This document shows, in pieces, positions 17,246 through 26,992 of a stretch of DNA of 64,000 nt. Source of the stretch: Okeania sp. SIO1I7 (GTDB lineage Bacteria > Cyanobacteriota > Cyanobacteriia > Cyanobacteriales > Microcoleaceae). The notes under the pieces were generated by a model. That model searched no databases. It had not been told where the DNA came from and saw only the letters and a list, made by a program, of their open reading frames with translations. The first letter of the stretch is position 1; every line of letters starts with the position of its first letter. The stretch spans positions 504,719-568,718 of the forward strand of contig JAAHGF010000003.1 in assembly GCA_010672585.1 (NCBI GenBank). Reading direction: 5' to 3'. The translations under genes and the position numbers were made by a program.

Positions 17246-17736
17246 AATTGCTCTTTAATCATTACCTATCCTGAAAACATATAGTAATCCCAAATGATTT
17301 GTAAAAAATCTCAGGATATATAAAAACTCTGAAAGTTTTACCACTGTTCCTTAAATTCAAAGATATTTTTATCCGTAACTGAAATAGGATTGCTATGCAG
17401 GATTAGCGAACTAGATTTTTTTGATTTATTTCTTCTTTAAATCAGAGACTTTAAACTTTAATTTTTCGGTAAAGTTAGTACTAATAGTAGAATATCCCAC
17501 TATGAATATTTGAGGTTCATAGTAATAAGTAAAATTCAAAACTAATATATTTGCTGCAAAATATTTAGGTTCAAAAGCTGAATGCTGAATGCTAATAGCT
17601 GAATGCTGATATATTAACTGCCTACTAAATCTTGGGAATAGAGTTATAAAATTCGGGGTTATTTCTGACTTCTTAAAAATAGCGATCGTCATGTCCGTAG
17701 TAAAGTATTGCCGAAAACTATCCCTCTAATCAAACT
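17246..17736. other. Intergenic region
   Basis: AT-rich spacer between the coiled-coil gene and the methyltransferase gene. It contains a short GCTGAATGCTGAATGCTAATAG repeat cluster near 17577-17610. The 88-codon minus-strand frame at 17426-17692 spans that repeat and is not credible. No terminator or RNA gene was recognised. Confidence 0.4.
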
Positions 17737-18417
17737 ATGACAATTAAACTAGAAAAAATAGTTCCTTGGGGTCGAAATATTGACGAATGTATTTCTATGT
17801 TCGACCTTACTCCAGAAGAGAAGAAATTAAAAATTCTTGACTGTGCAGCAGGACCTTCAAGTTTTAATTATGAAATGACTTTTCAAAGATATAACGTCAT
17901 TTCCTGCGACCCAATATATAAGTTTAATGCTGATGAAATTTATCAACGTATTCAGGCAACTTCTCAAAATATTATTGACCAAATAAAGGCAAATTATGAT
18001 ACTTTTGTTTGGCAAAATCTACAGTCGCCAGAAAATCTACTAAAGGTCAGAATGGCAGCAATGGAAAAATTTTTATTAGACTTTCCTAATGGGTTTGAGC
18101 AAAAACGTTATTTAACTGCTGAATTGCCGAAACTGCCTTTTGATAATCACAGATTTGATTTAGCTTTATGTAGCCATTTTCTATTTTTATATTCCGAGCA
18201 TCTCTCAGCAGAATTTCATCTAGAATCAATTTTAGAAATGTGTCGAGTTGCCAAACAAGTACGCATTTTTCCTTTGCTTAAACTTTCTGGAGAAATCTCA
18301 CCATTATTAACGCCAATAATTGAAAAATTAACAACTAAAGGATATAAAGCAGAAATTAAACAAGTAACTTATGAATTTCAGAAAGGAGGTAATCAAATGT
18401 TGCAAATATTTGTTTGA
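17737..18417 (+). CDS. SAM-dependent methyltransferase-like protein
   Basis: The 226-residue product has a class I methyltransferase motif I (ILDCAAGPSSF, residues 33-43) and an acidic end of strand 2 (ISCDPIY). A post-motif region LPFDNHRFDLALCSHFLFLY (about 134-154) resembles motif IV of this fold. Between them lies a helical insertion of ~60 residues. The substrate is unknown. The stop codon is directly followed by a GAAGAAG repeat. Confidence 0.75.
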   Translation: MTIKLEKIVPWGRNIDECISMFDLTPEEKKLKILDCAAGPSSFNYEMTFQRYNVISCDPIYKFNADEIYQRIQATSQNIIDQIKANYDTFVWQNLQSPENLLKVRMAAMEKFLLDFPNGFEQKRYLTAELPKLPFDNHRFDLALCSHFLFLYSEHLSAEFHLESILEMCRVAKQVRIFPLLKLSGEISPLLTPIIEKLTTKGYKAEIKQVTYEFQKGGNQMLQIFV

Positions 18418-18472
18418 AGAAGGAAGAAGGAAGAAGGAAGAAGGAAGAAGGAAGAAGGAAGGAAGGAAGAAA
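18415..18472. repeat. Heptanucleotide repeat (GAAGAAG)n at a stop codon
   Basis: About eight copies of GGAAGAA begin at the TGA stop of the methyltransferase gene and run to 18472. Confidence 0.9.
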
Positions 18473-18767
18473 AAATGGATGGGGACTCAAACCCCGACCA
18501 ATTGTAAACACTGCGGGTGACAGTGGGGTATTAAATCCAAAATAAAAAGATAATTAATGAAGGAATAATTCAAGAATTAACAATTACCGAAAAAAGGATT
18601 TTTTTTCTTCTTCTCTGTTTCCAGTGCCCAGTTCCGGTGTTCCCTAAAAGTTTCCAATATCTCACAACTCAAATCATATTGCTGTATATAGAAATCAACT
18701 TTTTCTTAACAGTTTCCTATTTCCAAAAATTGTGGCAAAGTCTATAATAAATGACATCCTCTAATTA

Positions 18768-19156
18768 GGGCTTGCTGATTAAATCTAAAAGCATTGACAT
18801 ATAAATGCTTTAGCCTTTTTGGGGTCTAATTGCAGTGCAAATTTTTCAGCTCTTTATGCTCAAAAAGGAGCGTATTTTAGGCAAGACTTGGGCAGAAACA
18901 TCATTCTGACAATTGTTAGCGAATAATTAAGGTAAAAATCCTCTCCTTTTAAAGAGAAACAAGAAAAATTTTCCTTTTAGTCAATCAATTCCGTTTTCAA
19001 GGAGAGGTAATAATTAATAATTATTAATTGTTGAATCCTACTTCCTCGCTCATTCCAATTTCTCCTGTCTCCCCCTCCCCTCCTGGGAGGGGGAGGGGCG
19101 AGGGGTGGGTTGTCTCCTGTCTCCTACCCCCAATAAAAGACTTTTTCAGCAAACCC
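18768..19156. mobile_element. Family B element with a family A element nested inside
   Basis: The left end GGGCTTGCTGATTAAATC is preceded by CTAATTA; the right end CAGCAAACCC is followed by TAATTA. It is longer than other B copies because a family A element (18915-19010, ATTGTTAGCGAATAATTAAGG to AAGGAGAGGTAA) sits in the middle. The right part holds CTCCTGTCTCC strings. No coding capacity. Confidence 0.75.
18915..19010. mobile_element. MITE-like element, family A (nested in B)
   Basis: It matches the right half of the copy at 7975 (GAGAAACAAGAAAAATTTTCC and ...GGAGAGGTAA). The flanking DNA on both sides is family B sequence, so A inserted into B. Confidence 0.65.
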
Positions 19157-19189
19157 TAATTAGGATACAAAAATAACTCCAAAAAATTT

Positions 19190-20329
19190 ATGTTACCTTT
19201 TATTCGTTCAGACCTTAGTAATCTTAAAGCTTATAAACCTCATCCTGGCGGCAGTTCAGAAATTCCTTTAGATAGACTGGATACTAATGAATGTCCTTAT
19301 GATTTATCAGATAATTTAAAACAAAAATTAGCTGGAAATTATCAAGAATTAATTGAAACAAACCGTTATCCAGATGGCAGTCATTTCCAACTTAAAGAAG
19401 CCATAGCTGAATATGTGAATGAAGCAACTCCATCAGCTAATATTTCTGCCGATAATATTTCCGTTGGTAATGGCTCAGATGAGTTAATTCGTTCTATTTT
19501 AATTGCTACTTGTTTAGGAGAAGAAAGTTCTATTTTAACTGCTACTCCTACTTTTTCTATGTATTCTATTCTTGCCAAAACTCTTGGTATTCCCATAGTT
19601 AATGTTGGTAGAAATGAGGCAAATTTTGAAATAGATATTTCTGCTGCTCAGGATGCTATTAATCAAACAAACAATTCGACTGTAAAAGTGGTATTTGTTG
19701 TTAACCCAAACTCTCCTACAGCTAATGCTTTAACTGCTAAAGAATTAGAATGGTTACTTAGTTTACCTGAAGAAATTATGGTAGTAATTGATGAAGCCTA
19801 TTTTGAGTTTAGTCAGACTACTGTAGCTGAACAATTAAACCAACATCCTAATTGGGTAATTTTAAGAACATTTTCCAAAGCTTTTAGATTAGCTTCCCTC
19901 AGGGTAGGATACGCGATCGCTCATCCAGAAGTTATTATTAATTTGGAAAAAGTTCGCCTTCCTTACAACTTACCAAGTTTTTCTCAAGCTGCTGCTAAAT
20001 TAGTGCTTACCTACAGACAAGATGTATTATCTTTTATACCGGAAATTTTGACAGAAAGAACTAAGTTATTTGAGAGTTTTGGCGAAATTTCAGCTCTAAA
20101 AGTTTGGGAAAGTACGGCTAATTTCTTTTATGCCAGACTTACAGATAAAGGGTTGAGTTTATTAGGAGAAAATCTGTCTCAAGAAGAAGGTTTAAATAAT
20201 TTGATGCAGCAACTTAAAAATCAGGGTACTTTAATTCGTCATACAGGTGGTGGTTTAAGAATTACGGTAGGAACTCCTGAAGAAAATCAGCGTACAGTTG
20301 AGAGAATTAAAGATATTTTTGATAATTAA
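19190..20329 (+). CDS. hisC: Histidinol-phosphate aminotransferase
   Basis: HisC is a PLP enzyme that converts imidazole acetol phosphate to histidinol phosphate in histidine synthesis. The 379-residue protein has the class I/II aminotransferase features: [10 protein letters not shown] near the N-terminus, [37 protein letters not shown], and the PLP-lysine motif [15 protein letters not shown] around residue 232. The C-terminal [14 protein letters not shown] binds the phosphate. The stop lies inside an AATTAATAATTA ladder leading into the next family B element. Confidence 0.93.
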   Translation: MLPFIRSDLSNLKAYKPHPGGSSEIPLDRLDTNECPYDLSDNLKQKLAGNYQELIETNRYPDGSHFQLKEAIAEYVNEATPSANISADNISVGNGSDELIRSILIATCLGEESSILTATPTFSMYSILAKTLGIPIVNVGRNEANFEIDISAAQDAINQTNNSTVKVVFVVNPNSPTANALTAKELEWLLSLPEEIMVVIDEAYFEFSQTTVAEQLNQHPNWVILRTFSKAFRLASLRVGYAIAHPEVIINLEKVRLPYNLPSFSQAAAKLVLTYRQDVLSFIPEILTERTKLFESFGEISALKVWESTANFFYARLTDKGLSLLGENLSQEEGLNNLMQQLKNQGTLIRHTGGGLRITVGTPEENQRTVERIKDIFDN

Positions 20330-20356
20330 TAATTAATAATTAATAATTAATAATTA

Positions 20357-20557
20357 GGGTTTGCTGAAAAAGTCTGTTAGTGAAGGAAGGGAACAGGGAA
20401 CAGTTTAAACTATCTGCTACGGTCAAATTTTCGGCATTGTCAGGGTCAAAACTTTACCATTTTGAGACAACAATAGCCAAAAAATAGGTACTTTTTCAGG
20501 ACTGAAAAAGGCTAAAACCAATATCAGTCAATACTTTGAGATTTAATCAGCAAGCCC
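20357..20557. mobile_element. MITE-like element, family B (opposite orientation)
   Basis: It runs from TTAGGGTTTGCTGAAAAAGTC to TTAATCAGCAAGCCCTAATTA, is flanked on the left by four AATTAAT units, and starts 28 bp after the hisC stop. Confidence 0.8.
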
Positions 20558-20673
20558 TAATTATTTCTACGGTTGGGGAAGGAGACTTTAGCAGTTCTTT
20601 TTAAATTTCTCAATTACTCTTACTTTTCCCAAAATTAATAGCTGATAGCTGATGGCTGATAGCTGAGTGCTTA

Positions 20674-22119
20674 CTATAAATTAAACATATTTTTAAGACG
20701 ATTTCTGACCCAAACCACAGGATTTTTATCATCTTCTTCTGCATCAACTAATCCCAATCTTCTAAGTTCATTTTGACGTTCAGATAATTCTTCTTGATGT
20801 TTACCCAACTCTTGCACAATTACTTCTGCTAATTCTGGATTTTCATGTAATATTTTCTCAAAGCCTTTTTTATGAATAGCAAATAAAATTGTATCTTCAA
20901 GTGCTCTGATAGAAGCTGTACGAGGAATACCTAACATTAAAGCTAATTCTCCAAAAAAATTGCCAGCTTTTAAAGTAGTCAGATGTTTATTAATTTTTTC
21001 AGCAAAGACCTCTACTGAACCTGAAAGAATAATATAGAAAGTATCACCAGGGTCTCCTTCATGGAATAAAATCTTTAATGGTCTGAGACGTTTTCTATAA
21101 CCTACTTCTATCAATTTTCGTAACTCAACATCAGTAAAGTTTTCAAAATAAGCCACTTGTAATAATAAATCTCTAGCTGATAGAGGTTTACTAGATATAG
21201 ATGGATGGTTTCTTACCCCATGAAGAACAGTATTTTGAGATGATTCTAAATGTTGTGATTCTTGTGTATTATTCAGATATATTTTAATATGGTCCCAAGG
21301 AATTAAAATGCCTTGTTGATGTAAATTATTGTAGATAATAAACCGTAAAGAACTCATATAAATTGGTTGATTATAAATTTCCTTTACCCATACCCATAAT
21401 TGAAACTTAAAGGCATTATCTTCAAACCCCAGAAACAAAACTTTTGGAGGTGGTTCTCGTAATACTACAGGTTCCATATAAGCAGACATTAGTACAGTTT
21501 CTGTAACTAATACCGGGTCACTATCATCAGATACAAAAATATCAAGTTCAATCCTACCTTTAAAACTATCGTAGCTTAAGTTATGTATTTTTCCTTCTAT
21601 TAAAATGCCATTAGGAATAATTATATGACTACCCTGTAATGTTCTAATTCTAGTTGAACGCAAACCAATCTCTTCTACAAAACCTAAATCATTATCTAAT
21701 TCAATAAAATCTCCTATTTTTATCGGTCTTTCTATCAGTACATTCAAACCACTAATAAAGTTTTTGGTAATATTCTGAAATCCTAAACCAATACCTACAC
21801 CTAAACCCCCGGCTAAAACTGCTAATGAAGAGACATTAAAACCTTGTGTTTGTAGAATAACTATCACACCCAGGGTACTCACTCCATAGCTAAATATTGT
21901 AGATATTGCCTCTCGATTAGCTTCATCTATACCTAGTTTGACTAGAAATACTTTTTTGAGTAAATTTTTGAAGATTCTACCGAATAGAAGAACTACAATT
22001 AAATATAAAAATAGTTTTAAAAGTAAACTTAAAGATATATAAGTATCCCCGACAAAAAGTAGGGGAGTCGTAAACATTTGAGCTAGTTGTAATAATAAAT
22101 CTTGTACTTTTTGGAGCAT
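20674..22119 (-). CDS. MscS-type channel with C-terminal cyclic-nucleotide-binding domain (bCNG family)
   Basis: The 481-residue protein has hydrophobic helices at about residues 20-45, 60-82 and 88-110. The pore helix is MscS-like (LAVLAGGLGVGIGLGFQNITKNFISGL, about 94-120), followed by the beta domain (FIELDNDLGFVEEIGLRSTRIRTLQG). A cyclic-nucleotide-binding fold occupies about 325-445 with the phosphate-binding cassette FFGELALMLGIPRTASIRA. This is the bCNG architecture known from cyanobacteria such as Synechocystis. Members are ligand-gated or weakly mechanosensitive. The C-terminus is helical and ends RNRLKNMFNL. It stands alone. Confidence 0.92.
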   Translation of the reverse strand: MLQKVQDLLLQLAQMFTTPLLFVGDTYISLSLLLKLFLYLIVVLLFGRIFKNLLKKVFLVKLGIDEANREAISTIFSYGVSTLGVIVILQTQGFNVSSLAVLAGGLGVGIGLGFQNITKNFISGLNVLIERPIKIGDFIELDNDLGFVEEIGLRSTRIRTLQGSHIIIPNGILIEGKIHNLSYDSFKGRIELDIFVSDDSDPVLVTETVLMSAYMEPVVLREPPPKVLFLGFEDNAFKFQLWVWVKEIYNQPIYMSSLRFIIYNNLHQQGILIPWDHIKIYLNNTQESQHLESSQNTVLHGVRNHPSISSKPLSARDLLLQVAYFENFTDVELRKLIEVGYRKRLRPLKILFHEGDPGDTFYIILSGSVEVFAEKINKHLTTLKAGNFFGELALMLGIPRTASIRALEDTILFAIHKKGFEKILHENPELAEVIVQELGKHQEELSERQNELRRLGLVDAEEDDKNPVVWVRNRLKNMFNL

Positions 22120-22296
22120 AAGGAGAGTAGGGGAGTCATTTCAGTTATCAGTTATCAGTTATCAGTTATCAGCACTTCCAATTAAAAAAGAATAAAAAGT
22201 TACTGCCATGCATCCCAGGATACAACCTGATAAATAATTATTCATGACTAATTGCTGATAGCTGACTGCTGATAGCTGAATGCTTACATATTAGCA

Positions 22297-22321
22297 ACCC
22301 GGTCTCTAGGAGAAACCGGGT
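22297..22321. other. Strong hairpin ACCCGGT...ACCGGGT
   Basis: ACCCGGT (22297-22303) pairs with ACCGGGT (22315-22321). On the plus strand it is followed by ATTTTAG. It lies between the convergently read spacers of the SLH and channel genes, both on the minus strand. It could act as a weak terminator for the SLH gene at 22390, although the minus-strand side lacks a T-run. Confidence 0.5.
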
Positions 22322-22389
22322 ATTTTAGACATTGATTATTTAGGGTAAATATTTAGAGAAAAACTGTGCATCAAAAAAGACAGCCAATG

Positions 22390-23904
22390 TTAATTTTTTG
22401 GAGTCACAATATATTCTGATGAAACCTGTTCTACCCTTCCTAATCTTACTAAAGCCTGATAAAACATCGCTGTAACTTCAGCACGAGTAGCAGCTTTATT
22501 TGGATTCAAAAGTTTTACATCTGGATGATTTACGACCAACCCAGTTGCAGTGGCTGCTGCGACTTTTTCCTTAGCCCAATCAGGTATTTTTTCTTTGTCT
22601 TGATAAATACTTAAAACCTTATCAGGATTTGATGGAATTTCCAGATTTAAGCCACTAGCTAAAGCAACTAATACCTGCAATCTTGGTACTTCTTGTTCTG
22701 GACGAAAAATATTTCCTGGATACCCACTCAAAAAACCAGATTTAGTAGCTGTTTGAATTCCGTCTTGAGTTGGTAAATCTGCTGGTACGTCCTTATAGTT
22801 AACAGCACTTCCTGTTGATTTTTCCTCAAATACTTGAGGAATTTGAGTAGCTAATTCGGCTCGCGTTACAGGTTTATCTGGCTCGAATTTATCCCGATCA
22901 ACTTGAGCAATAATATCACGTTCTCTCAAAGGTTGAATGAAATTACTGGCCCAAAAATCATCCGGAACATCAGAAAATTTAATTTTGCCAATAGGAGGAG
23001 ATGTTTCAGGAGATGGCGCTGCGGTATCAACTAAGGGAATTTCAGAAGTTGCATTCTCTGGAGGAGGAGAAGTTGCCGTGGGTAGCTCAGTAGTATCTAC
23101 TTCTGGAGAAGGAGAAGTTGTTATTTCACTTACCCCAGGTGAGTCAGAAGTTGCATTCTCTGGAGGAGGAGAAGTTGCCGTGGGTGAGTCAGTAGTATCT
23201 ACTTCTGGAGAAGGAGAAGTTGTTATTTCACTTACCCCAGGTGAGTCAGAAGTTGCATTCTCTGGAGGAGGAGAAATTGCTGTTTCACTCACCTCTGGTG
23301 ACTTAAAAGTTACCTCCTCTGGAGAAGGAGAAGTTGCCGTGGGTGACTCTGTTGTTAAACTAGGAATCGGAGGGGCCAAAGGTAAAGATGGAGTTGCCAT
23401 CGGAGATTCAGATAACATACTTCCAATACCTAATGTGGCCAAATTCTTTCCAACTTGTGGGACTTTTGGCGGTTTGGCTAATTCCAGTGTTGTCTCAGCC
23501 TCATTATTAGCTCGATCCAAACCTTTAACACTTGTCTCTAACTGCTCAAAAGTATCATTAATAGGAGTCAGAGTAGCTAAACTTGTTTCTAACTCTTCAG
23601 AAGAAGAAAGTGCTTGACCAAAATTTGATGCTGGTTCGCCAGTCAGGGTATTAAGTTGTGGTGAGCCTAAGCTAAAGATTGACTCTTCTGTACTAACATC
23701 TGGATTATCAACTGTTTCAGATTCAGATTCAGATAAAGAAAGAATAGGTTTAGAGAATAGATTAAACCCATTATTTCCTTGAGTAGTTGTCCAGAAAAAG
23801 ACACTGCCAAGAGTCGCTAAGGCTACAAATATTGCAATCCACTCATCACGTTCCACTGGCCTTGACCGTGAAGGTGGGTTCGGAGGTATATTTGTCATTG
23901 TCAT
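22390..23904 (-). CDS. Membrane-anchored SLH-domain protein with Pro/Ser/Thr-rich repeats
   Basis: The 504-residue product has a short cytoplasmic N-terminus, one transmembrane helix (about residues 23-40, WIAIFVALATLGSVFFW), then a long low-complexity linker. The linker holds repeats of about 35 residues built on ENATSDSPGVSEITTSPSPE (roughly residues 200-300). The C-terminal ~190 residues contain S-layer-homology motifs (FSDVPDDFWASNFIQPLRER; DKPVTRAELA; ATRAEVTAMFYQAL). This suggests anchoring between the inner membrane and the peptidoglycan or pyruvylated cell-wall polymer. DNA-level repeats also create a 226-codon open frame on the other strand that is an artefact. Confidence 0.85.
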   Translation of the reverse strand: MTMTNIPPNPPSRSRPVERDEWIAIFVALATLGSVFFWTTTQGNNGFNLFSKPILSLSESESETVDNPDVSTEESIFSLGSPQLNTLTGEPASNFGQALSSSEELETSLATLTPINDTFEQLETSVKGLDRANNEAETTLELAKPPKVPQVGKNLATLGIGSMLSESPMATPSLPLAPPIPSLTTESPTATSPSPEEVTFKSPEVSETAISPPPENATSDSPGVSEITTSPSPEVDTTDSPTATSPPPENATSDSPGVSEITTSPSPEVDTTELPTATSPPPENATSEIPLVDTAAPSPETSPPIGKIKFSDVPDDFWASNFIQPLRERDIIAQVDRDKFEPDKPVTRAELATQIPQVFEEKSTGSAVNYKDVPADLPTQDGIQTATKSGFLSGYPGNIFRPEQEVPRLQVLVALASGLNLEIPSNPDKVLSIYQDKEKIPDWAKEKVAAATATGLVVNHPDVKLLNPNKAATRAEVTAMFYQALVRLGRVEQVSSEYIVTPKN

Positions 23905-24015
23905 AGCTATATAGTGACAGCTTCAGATTAGACTACGATTAGGGGTAAAAGGAAGAAGTTATAAGTCAAAAGTCAAAAGTCAAAAGTTAGAAGTTAAAAG
24001 TAATATTTTAGGTAC

Positions 24016-24122
24016 TTACCGAATAATTAAGGTTTAAAGCAGGATCATTATATCCAATCGACCAAGAGAAGAAAAAAAATTCTTTTATCCAATCCTCTTA
24101 ATTTATTTATAAAAAGAGGTAA
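24016..24122. mobile_element. MITE-like element, family A
   Basis: It runs from TTACCGAATAATTAAGG to AAAAAGAGGTAA, with a partial ATCCAATCGACCAAGAG block. It is followed by four copies of the octamer-like TTCTAAA leading to the GDPD gene start. Confidence 0.7.
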
Positions 24123-24158
24123 TTCTAAATTCTAAATTCTAAATTCTAAATTCTTGAA

Positions 24159-24875
24159 ATGACTACTAAACCATTAATTATTGCTCACCGGGGTGCATCT
24201 GGCTTGGTGGAATTTGAAAATACTTTAGCTTCTTTTGAAAAAGCTATTGAATTGGGTGTACCAATGGTAGAGTTTGATGTGAGAAAAACTCAGGATAATT
24301 TATTTGTTGCGTTTCACGATGAATCAATTGATGGGATGAAGATTAGTGATTTGAATTATCAACAAATTTTGGATATTTCTCGGCAAAAAGGTTTTGATGT
24401 GCCATTGGTAGAAGATGTGTTGAAGTTGTGTCAGGGGAAAATTAAACTTGATATTGAATTGAAAGAAGTGGGATATGAATTGGAGATAGTTAATTTAGTC
24501 AAAAAATATTTAGATTATCAAGATTATGTGATTAAATCTTTTCTTGATGCTGCTATTATTGCGGTCAAACAAGCAGATAATCAAATTACAACTGGGCTGT
24601 TATTAGGAGTTAGTAAACCCAAAAGTTTAATCGCTACTAGATTATCAGAAATCTTTCCTGAATTTCGTTTGTTTATAACTAAAGCTGATTTTGTTTCGCC
24701 TAATTATCAATTGATAAAATTTGGTTTTGTCTGGCGCATGAGACTGATTAATCAAAATATATATGTTTGGACGATTAATGATGAAAAATTAATGGTTAAA
24801 ACTGTCAAACAAGGAGTATTTGCATTAATTACAGATAGATCAGATTTAGCTTTGAAGTTATTCTATAGCAATTAG
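24159..24875 (+). CDS. Glycerophosphodiester phosphodiesterase family protein
   Basis: GDPD enzymes hydrolyse glycerophosphodiesters to glycerol 3-phosphate and an alcohol. The 238-residue product has the TIM-barrel motifs: AHRGASG (H10-R11), ENTLASFEKAIELG, VEFDVRKTQD (E38, D40 metal ligands), FHDES (catalytic H53), then KLDIELKE and the C-terminal VWTINDE. There is no signal peptide, so it is probably cytoplasmic. The size fits short GDPDs (about 240 residues). The upstream region is a family A element plus a short repeat. Confidence 0.92.
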   Translation: MTTKPLIIAHRGASGLVEFENTLASFEKAIELGVPMVEFDVRKTQDNLFVAFHDESIDGMKISDLNYQQILDISRQKGFDVPLVEDVLKLCQGKIKLDIELKEVGYELEIVNLVKKYLDYQDYVIKSFLDAAIIAVKQADNQITTGLLLGVSKPKSLIATRLSEIFPEFRLFITKADFVSPNYQLIKFGFVWRMRLINQNIYVWTINDEKLMVKTVKQGVFALITDRSDLALKLFYSN

Positions 24876-24911
24876 TATTTAGCCTTGTTATTTTCCCAAT
24901 CTTGATTTCCT

Positions 24912-25007
24912 TTACCGAAAAATTGTGGTTTAAAGCCTCCTCTTTTAAGGTGATAATAAATAAAAATTTTCCTTTGAGTTAATCCTCTCCTTGAAAACAA
25001 GAGGTAA
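24912..25007. mobile_element. MITE-like element, family A (reverse of the 4410 copy)
   Basis: It begins TTACCGAAAAATTGTGG and ends ACAAGAGGTAA, the reverse complement of the elements at 4410 and 29592. It is followed by an AATTAATAATTA ladder and repeat-derived strings (CCTGCGGAATGCT, GCAAACAGC) up to 25180. Confidence 0.75.
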
Positions 25008-25352
25008 TAATTAATAATTAATAATTAATTATTAATTGTTGAACAGACTTTTTACTATTTTAAGTTCGGTTGTACAAATGTAAGCATTTCCTGCGGAATG
25101 CTACCCTACGGGATGCTACGCAAACGCAAACAGCTATTAGCTGTTTGCTTTTCCTGCGGAATGCTGCGCAAACAGCAATAAGACTTTCCCCTTAAAGGCA
25201 GTGTTTAAATGAATATATACTTTAAGTTCAAGGTAGTTGACTTTCGTAGTAAGATTTAATTTTGGCTAAATTAATAAGCTTTGATCATGCACTAAAAACA
25301 ATAGCTGATAGCTGATAGCTGACAGCTGAATGCTTACGTACAAATAACAAAA

Positions 25353-25382
25353 AGAACCTCTTAGTTATGAGGTTCTCTTTTT
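25353..25382 (-). terminator. Bidirectional terminator hairpin
   Basis: A perfect 8-bp stem AGAACCTC (25353-25360) / GAGGTTCT (25369-25376) has T-runs on the outside of both strands. On the minus strand it lies downstream of the PEP-CTERM gene and relic, and it fits a terminator for them. Confidence 0.75.
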
Positions 25383-25476
25383 ACTAATAATTTTATTTTT
25401 AATTGAATTAATTGAATCGTGATTTTTGAAGCGGTGGAAAATTATCAGGAGTTTATTCAGAATAGACTTGTTTAAT

Positions 25477-25578
25477 TTAAGCTTTATTGCTTGCCTTCTT
25501 TTTTGATAAAAAGCCTGATCCAGCAAATAAACCTAAACCAAGTATAGCAGAAGGTTCACATACTCTCTCAGAATATTC
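25477..25578 (-). pseudogene. PEP-CTERM sorting-signal remnant
   Basis: The minus-strand frame from the stop at 25581 to the stop at 25477 encodes a tail with EPSAILGLGLFAGSGFLSKK: a proline-containing motif, a hydrophobic helix and a basic end. That is the PEP-CTERM anchor pattern. The body of the gene is missing. It lies just downstream of the intact PEP-CTERM gene and looks like the relic of a duplicate. Confidence 0.65.
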
Positions 25579-25637
25579 TTATACTCACTCTAATATCACT
25601 ATGATTAATTAGAGTAAAGGTATTGATCGCCCTATTA

Positions 25638-26288
25638 CTAGATTTTTGCTTTGGAGTCTTTATTTCTTTTGCGACTAGCAACTAAACCTGTAGCAACTAT
25701 ACCAAGACCGAATAATGCAGTAGGTTCAGGAGTAGAAACAGTAGTAGAAAACAAAGCACCAGAGAATTGAGCTGTAAGTGTTTCACCAGCATCAAGGCGA
25801 GCCTCAATTGTGCTTGCCAATGTATCGTTAAATTGAAGTGTTAAGTTACCTGCACCATCAGTTAGATCGCCTTCTTCGCTGATAAATGTTCCAAAGAGAA
25901 GTATATCTACGGATGCATTCTTTCCACTCTGGATAACTTCTCCTATTTCAGCTTGTTCAAGACTAAATTCATTACCACCACCAAAATTTATGAATGGATC
26001 GGGTGCTCCAAATGGATTAAATGATATAGGTCCTTCGATAGTTGTGTTTATACCAGCAAACTGATTAAAACTTCCTGTTGCAGTAATAGGGCTCAGAAAA
26101 AGAGTAGTTGGATTTGGATTGAAACTCAGTTCATCTTGTGAAATTAGAGCAGTACCTAGACCAGCAAGTTGCAATTCCCCAATTAGAGCAGCAGCATTAG
26201 CAACACCAGCATTAAGCATTACGCCAGTAAATGCGACTGTAGCAGTTAGACCTGCAAAGAATTTAGAGTTAATTAGACTGTTAATCAT
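25638..26288 (-). CDS. PEP-CTERM exported protein
   Basis: From ATG at 26288 the product is 216 residues: a signal peptide (INSLINSKFFAGLTATVAF... cleavage near ANAA), a secreted beta-rich body with no recognised catalytic motif, and a C-terminal PEP-CTERM signal (STPEPTALFGLGIVATGLVAS followed by RKRNKDSK). PEP-CTERM proteins are processed by exosortase and sorted to the envelope or extracellular matrix. The frame is open further upstream to 26390, but that stretch spells THTHTN from a (GT)n repeat, so I reject the longer start. No exosortase gene is in the window. Confidence 0.85.
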   Translation of the reverse strand: MINSLINSKFFAGLTATVAFTGVMLNAGVANAAALIGELQLAGLGTALISQDELSFNPNPTTLFLSPITATGSFNQFAGINTTIEGPISFNPFGAPDPFINFGGGNEFSLEQAEIGEVIQSGKNASVDILLFGTFISEEGDLTDGAGNLTLQFNDTLASTIEARLDAGETLTAQFSGALFSTTVSTPEPTALFGLGIVATGLVASRKRNKDSKAKI

Positions 26289-26825
26289 CGTTTTCGTTAG
26301 GTTTGTGTGTGTGTGTGTGTAATTAGCTACTATTAAATTTATGCTCAGGCCATTTTTAAGTAATATTCTACTTTTGTATTCTAGATACACTGCCTGGGTT
26401 CCTGTATCTATTTTTATTCAAATTGAAAGTTTTATACTGTGATTAAAATCATTTGTTCAAATGATATCAATCACTGTTTTTTAAATTAAATAATGCGTAT
26501 TTAATAGTAAAATATCTTATAAAGTTTACTATTAAAGGCTTTTAGAGAAATAAGATTTAATCCTAAATCTGTACTGAAAGCGTAAAAAAACAGTATCAAT
26601 CGTGCAAGCACTTAAGCAATATGTTGTATTTTTTACTTAAGTGTAAGTGATATTCAGTAGAAATTAAAAATCTTGTCCCAGTTTAAGTACGGAATATAAA
26701 ATAGTAACATTTGTTACTTTAATCTCAAAATAAGCGATCGCATATCAGGCATCGATGAATGTGTGCAGATATAGCAGAAGGAAGAGTTAAGAAGTTTGAT
26801 TATTGTATTGTTACAGCAGAAGTAA

Positions 26826-26872
26826 GAAGTAAGAAGAAAGAAGGAAGAAGGAAGAAGGAAGAAGGAAAAATC
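26826..26872. repeat. Heptanucleotide repeat (GGAAGAA)n
   Basis: About five imperfect copies lie in the intergenic region between the PEP-CTERM gene and the EamA gene. Confidence 0.8.
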
Positions 26873-26887
26873 TGGTTTTGTCTGAGT

Positions 26888-26992
26888 TTTACAGCGCTTT
26901 AACCACATCTTCACAAGCAAAATCTTGTAGGAAGGTTCCATGGAACGTTCCTACTGTGGTCTACCCAAATGAAAACCGCTGTAAGCTGTTGA
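26888..26992. mobile_element. MITE-like element, family D
   Basis: The ends are TTACAGCGCTTT and AAAACCGCTGTAA, in inverted orientation. The centre is a near-perfect palindrome built on TTCCATGGAA (GTAGGAAGGTTCC...GTTCCTAC at 26927-26954). A second copy in the opposite orientation lies at 35042-35130. The surrounding region 26391-27285 holds no credible gene. Confidence 0.65.

Noticed and set aside
22937..23617. 226-codon plus-strand frame
   Set aside because: It is the antisense shadow of the Ser/Pro/Thr repeat region of the SLH protein; the translation is a mirror of the repeats (GGGEVAV, SGEGEVV).
26289..26390. N-terminal extension of the PEP-CTERM protein
   Set aside because: Its residues (THTHTN) come from a GT dinucleotide repeat, and the downstream ATG gives a textbook signal peptide.
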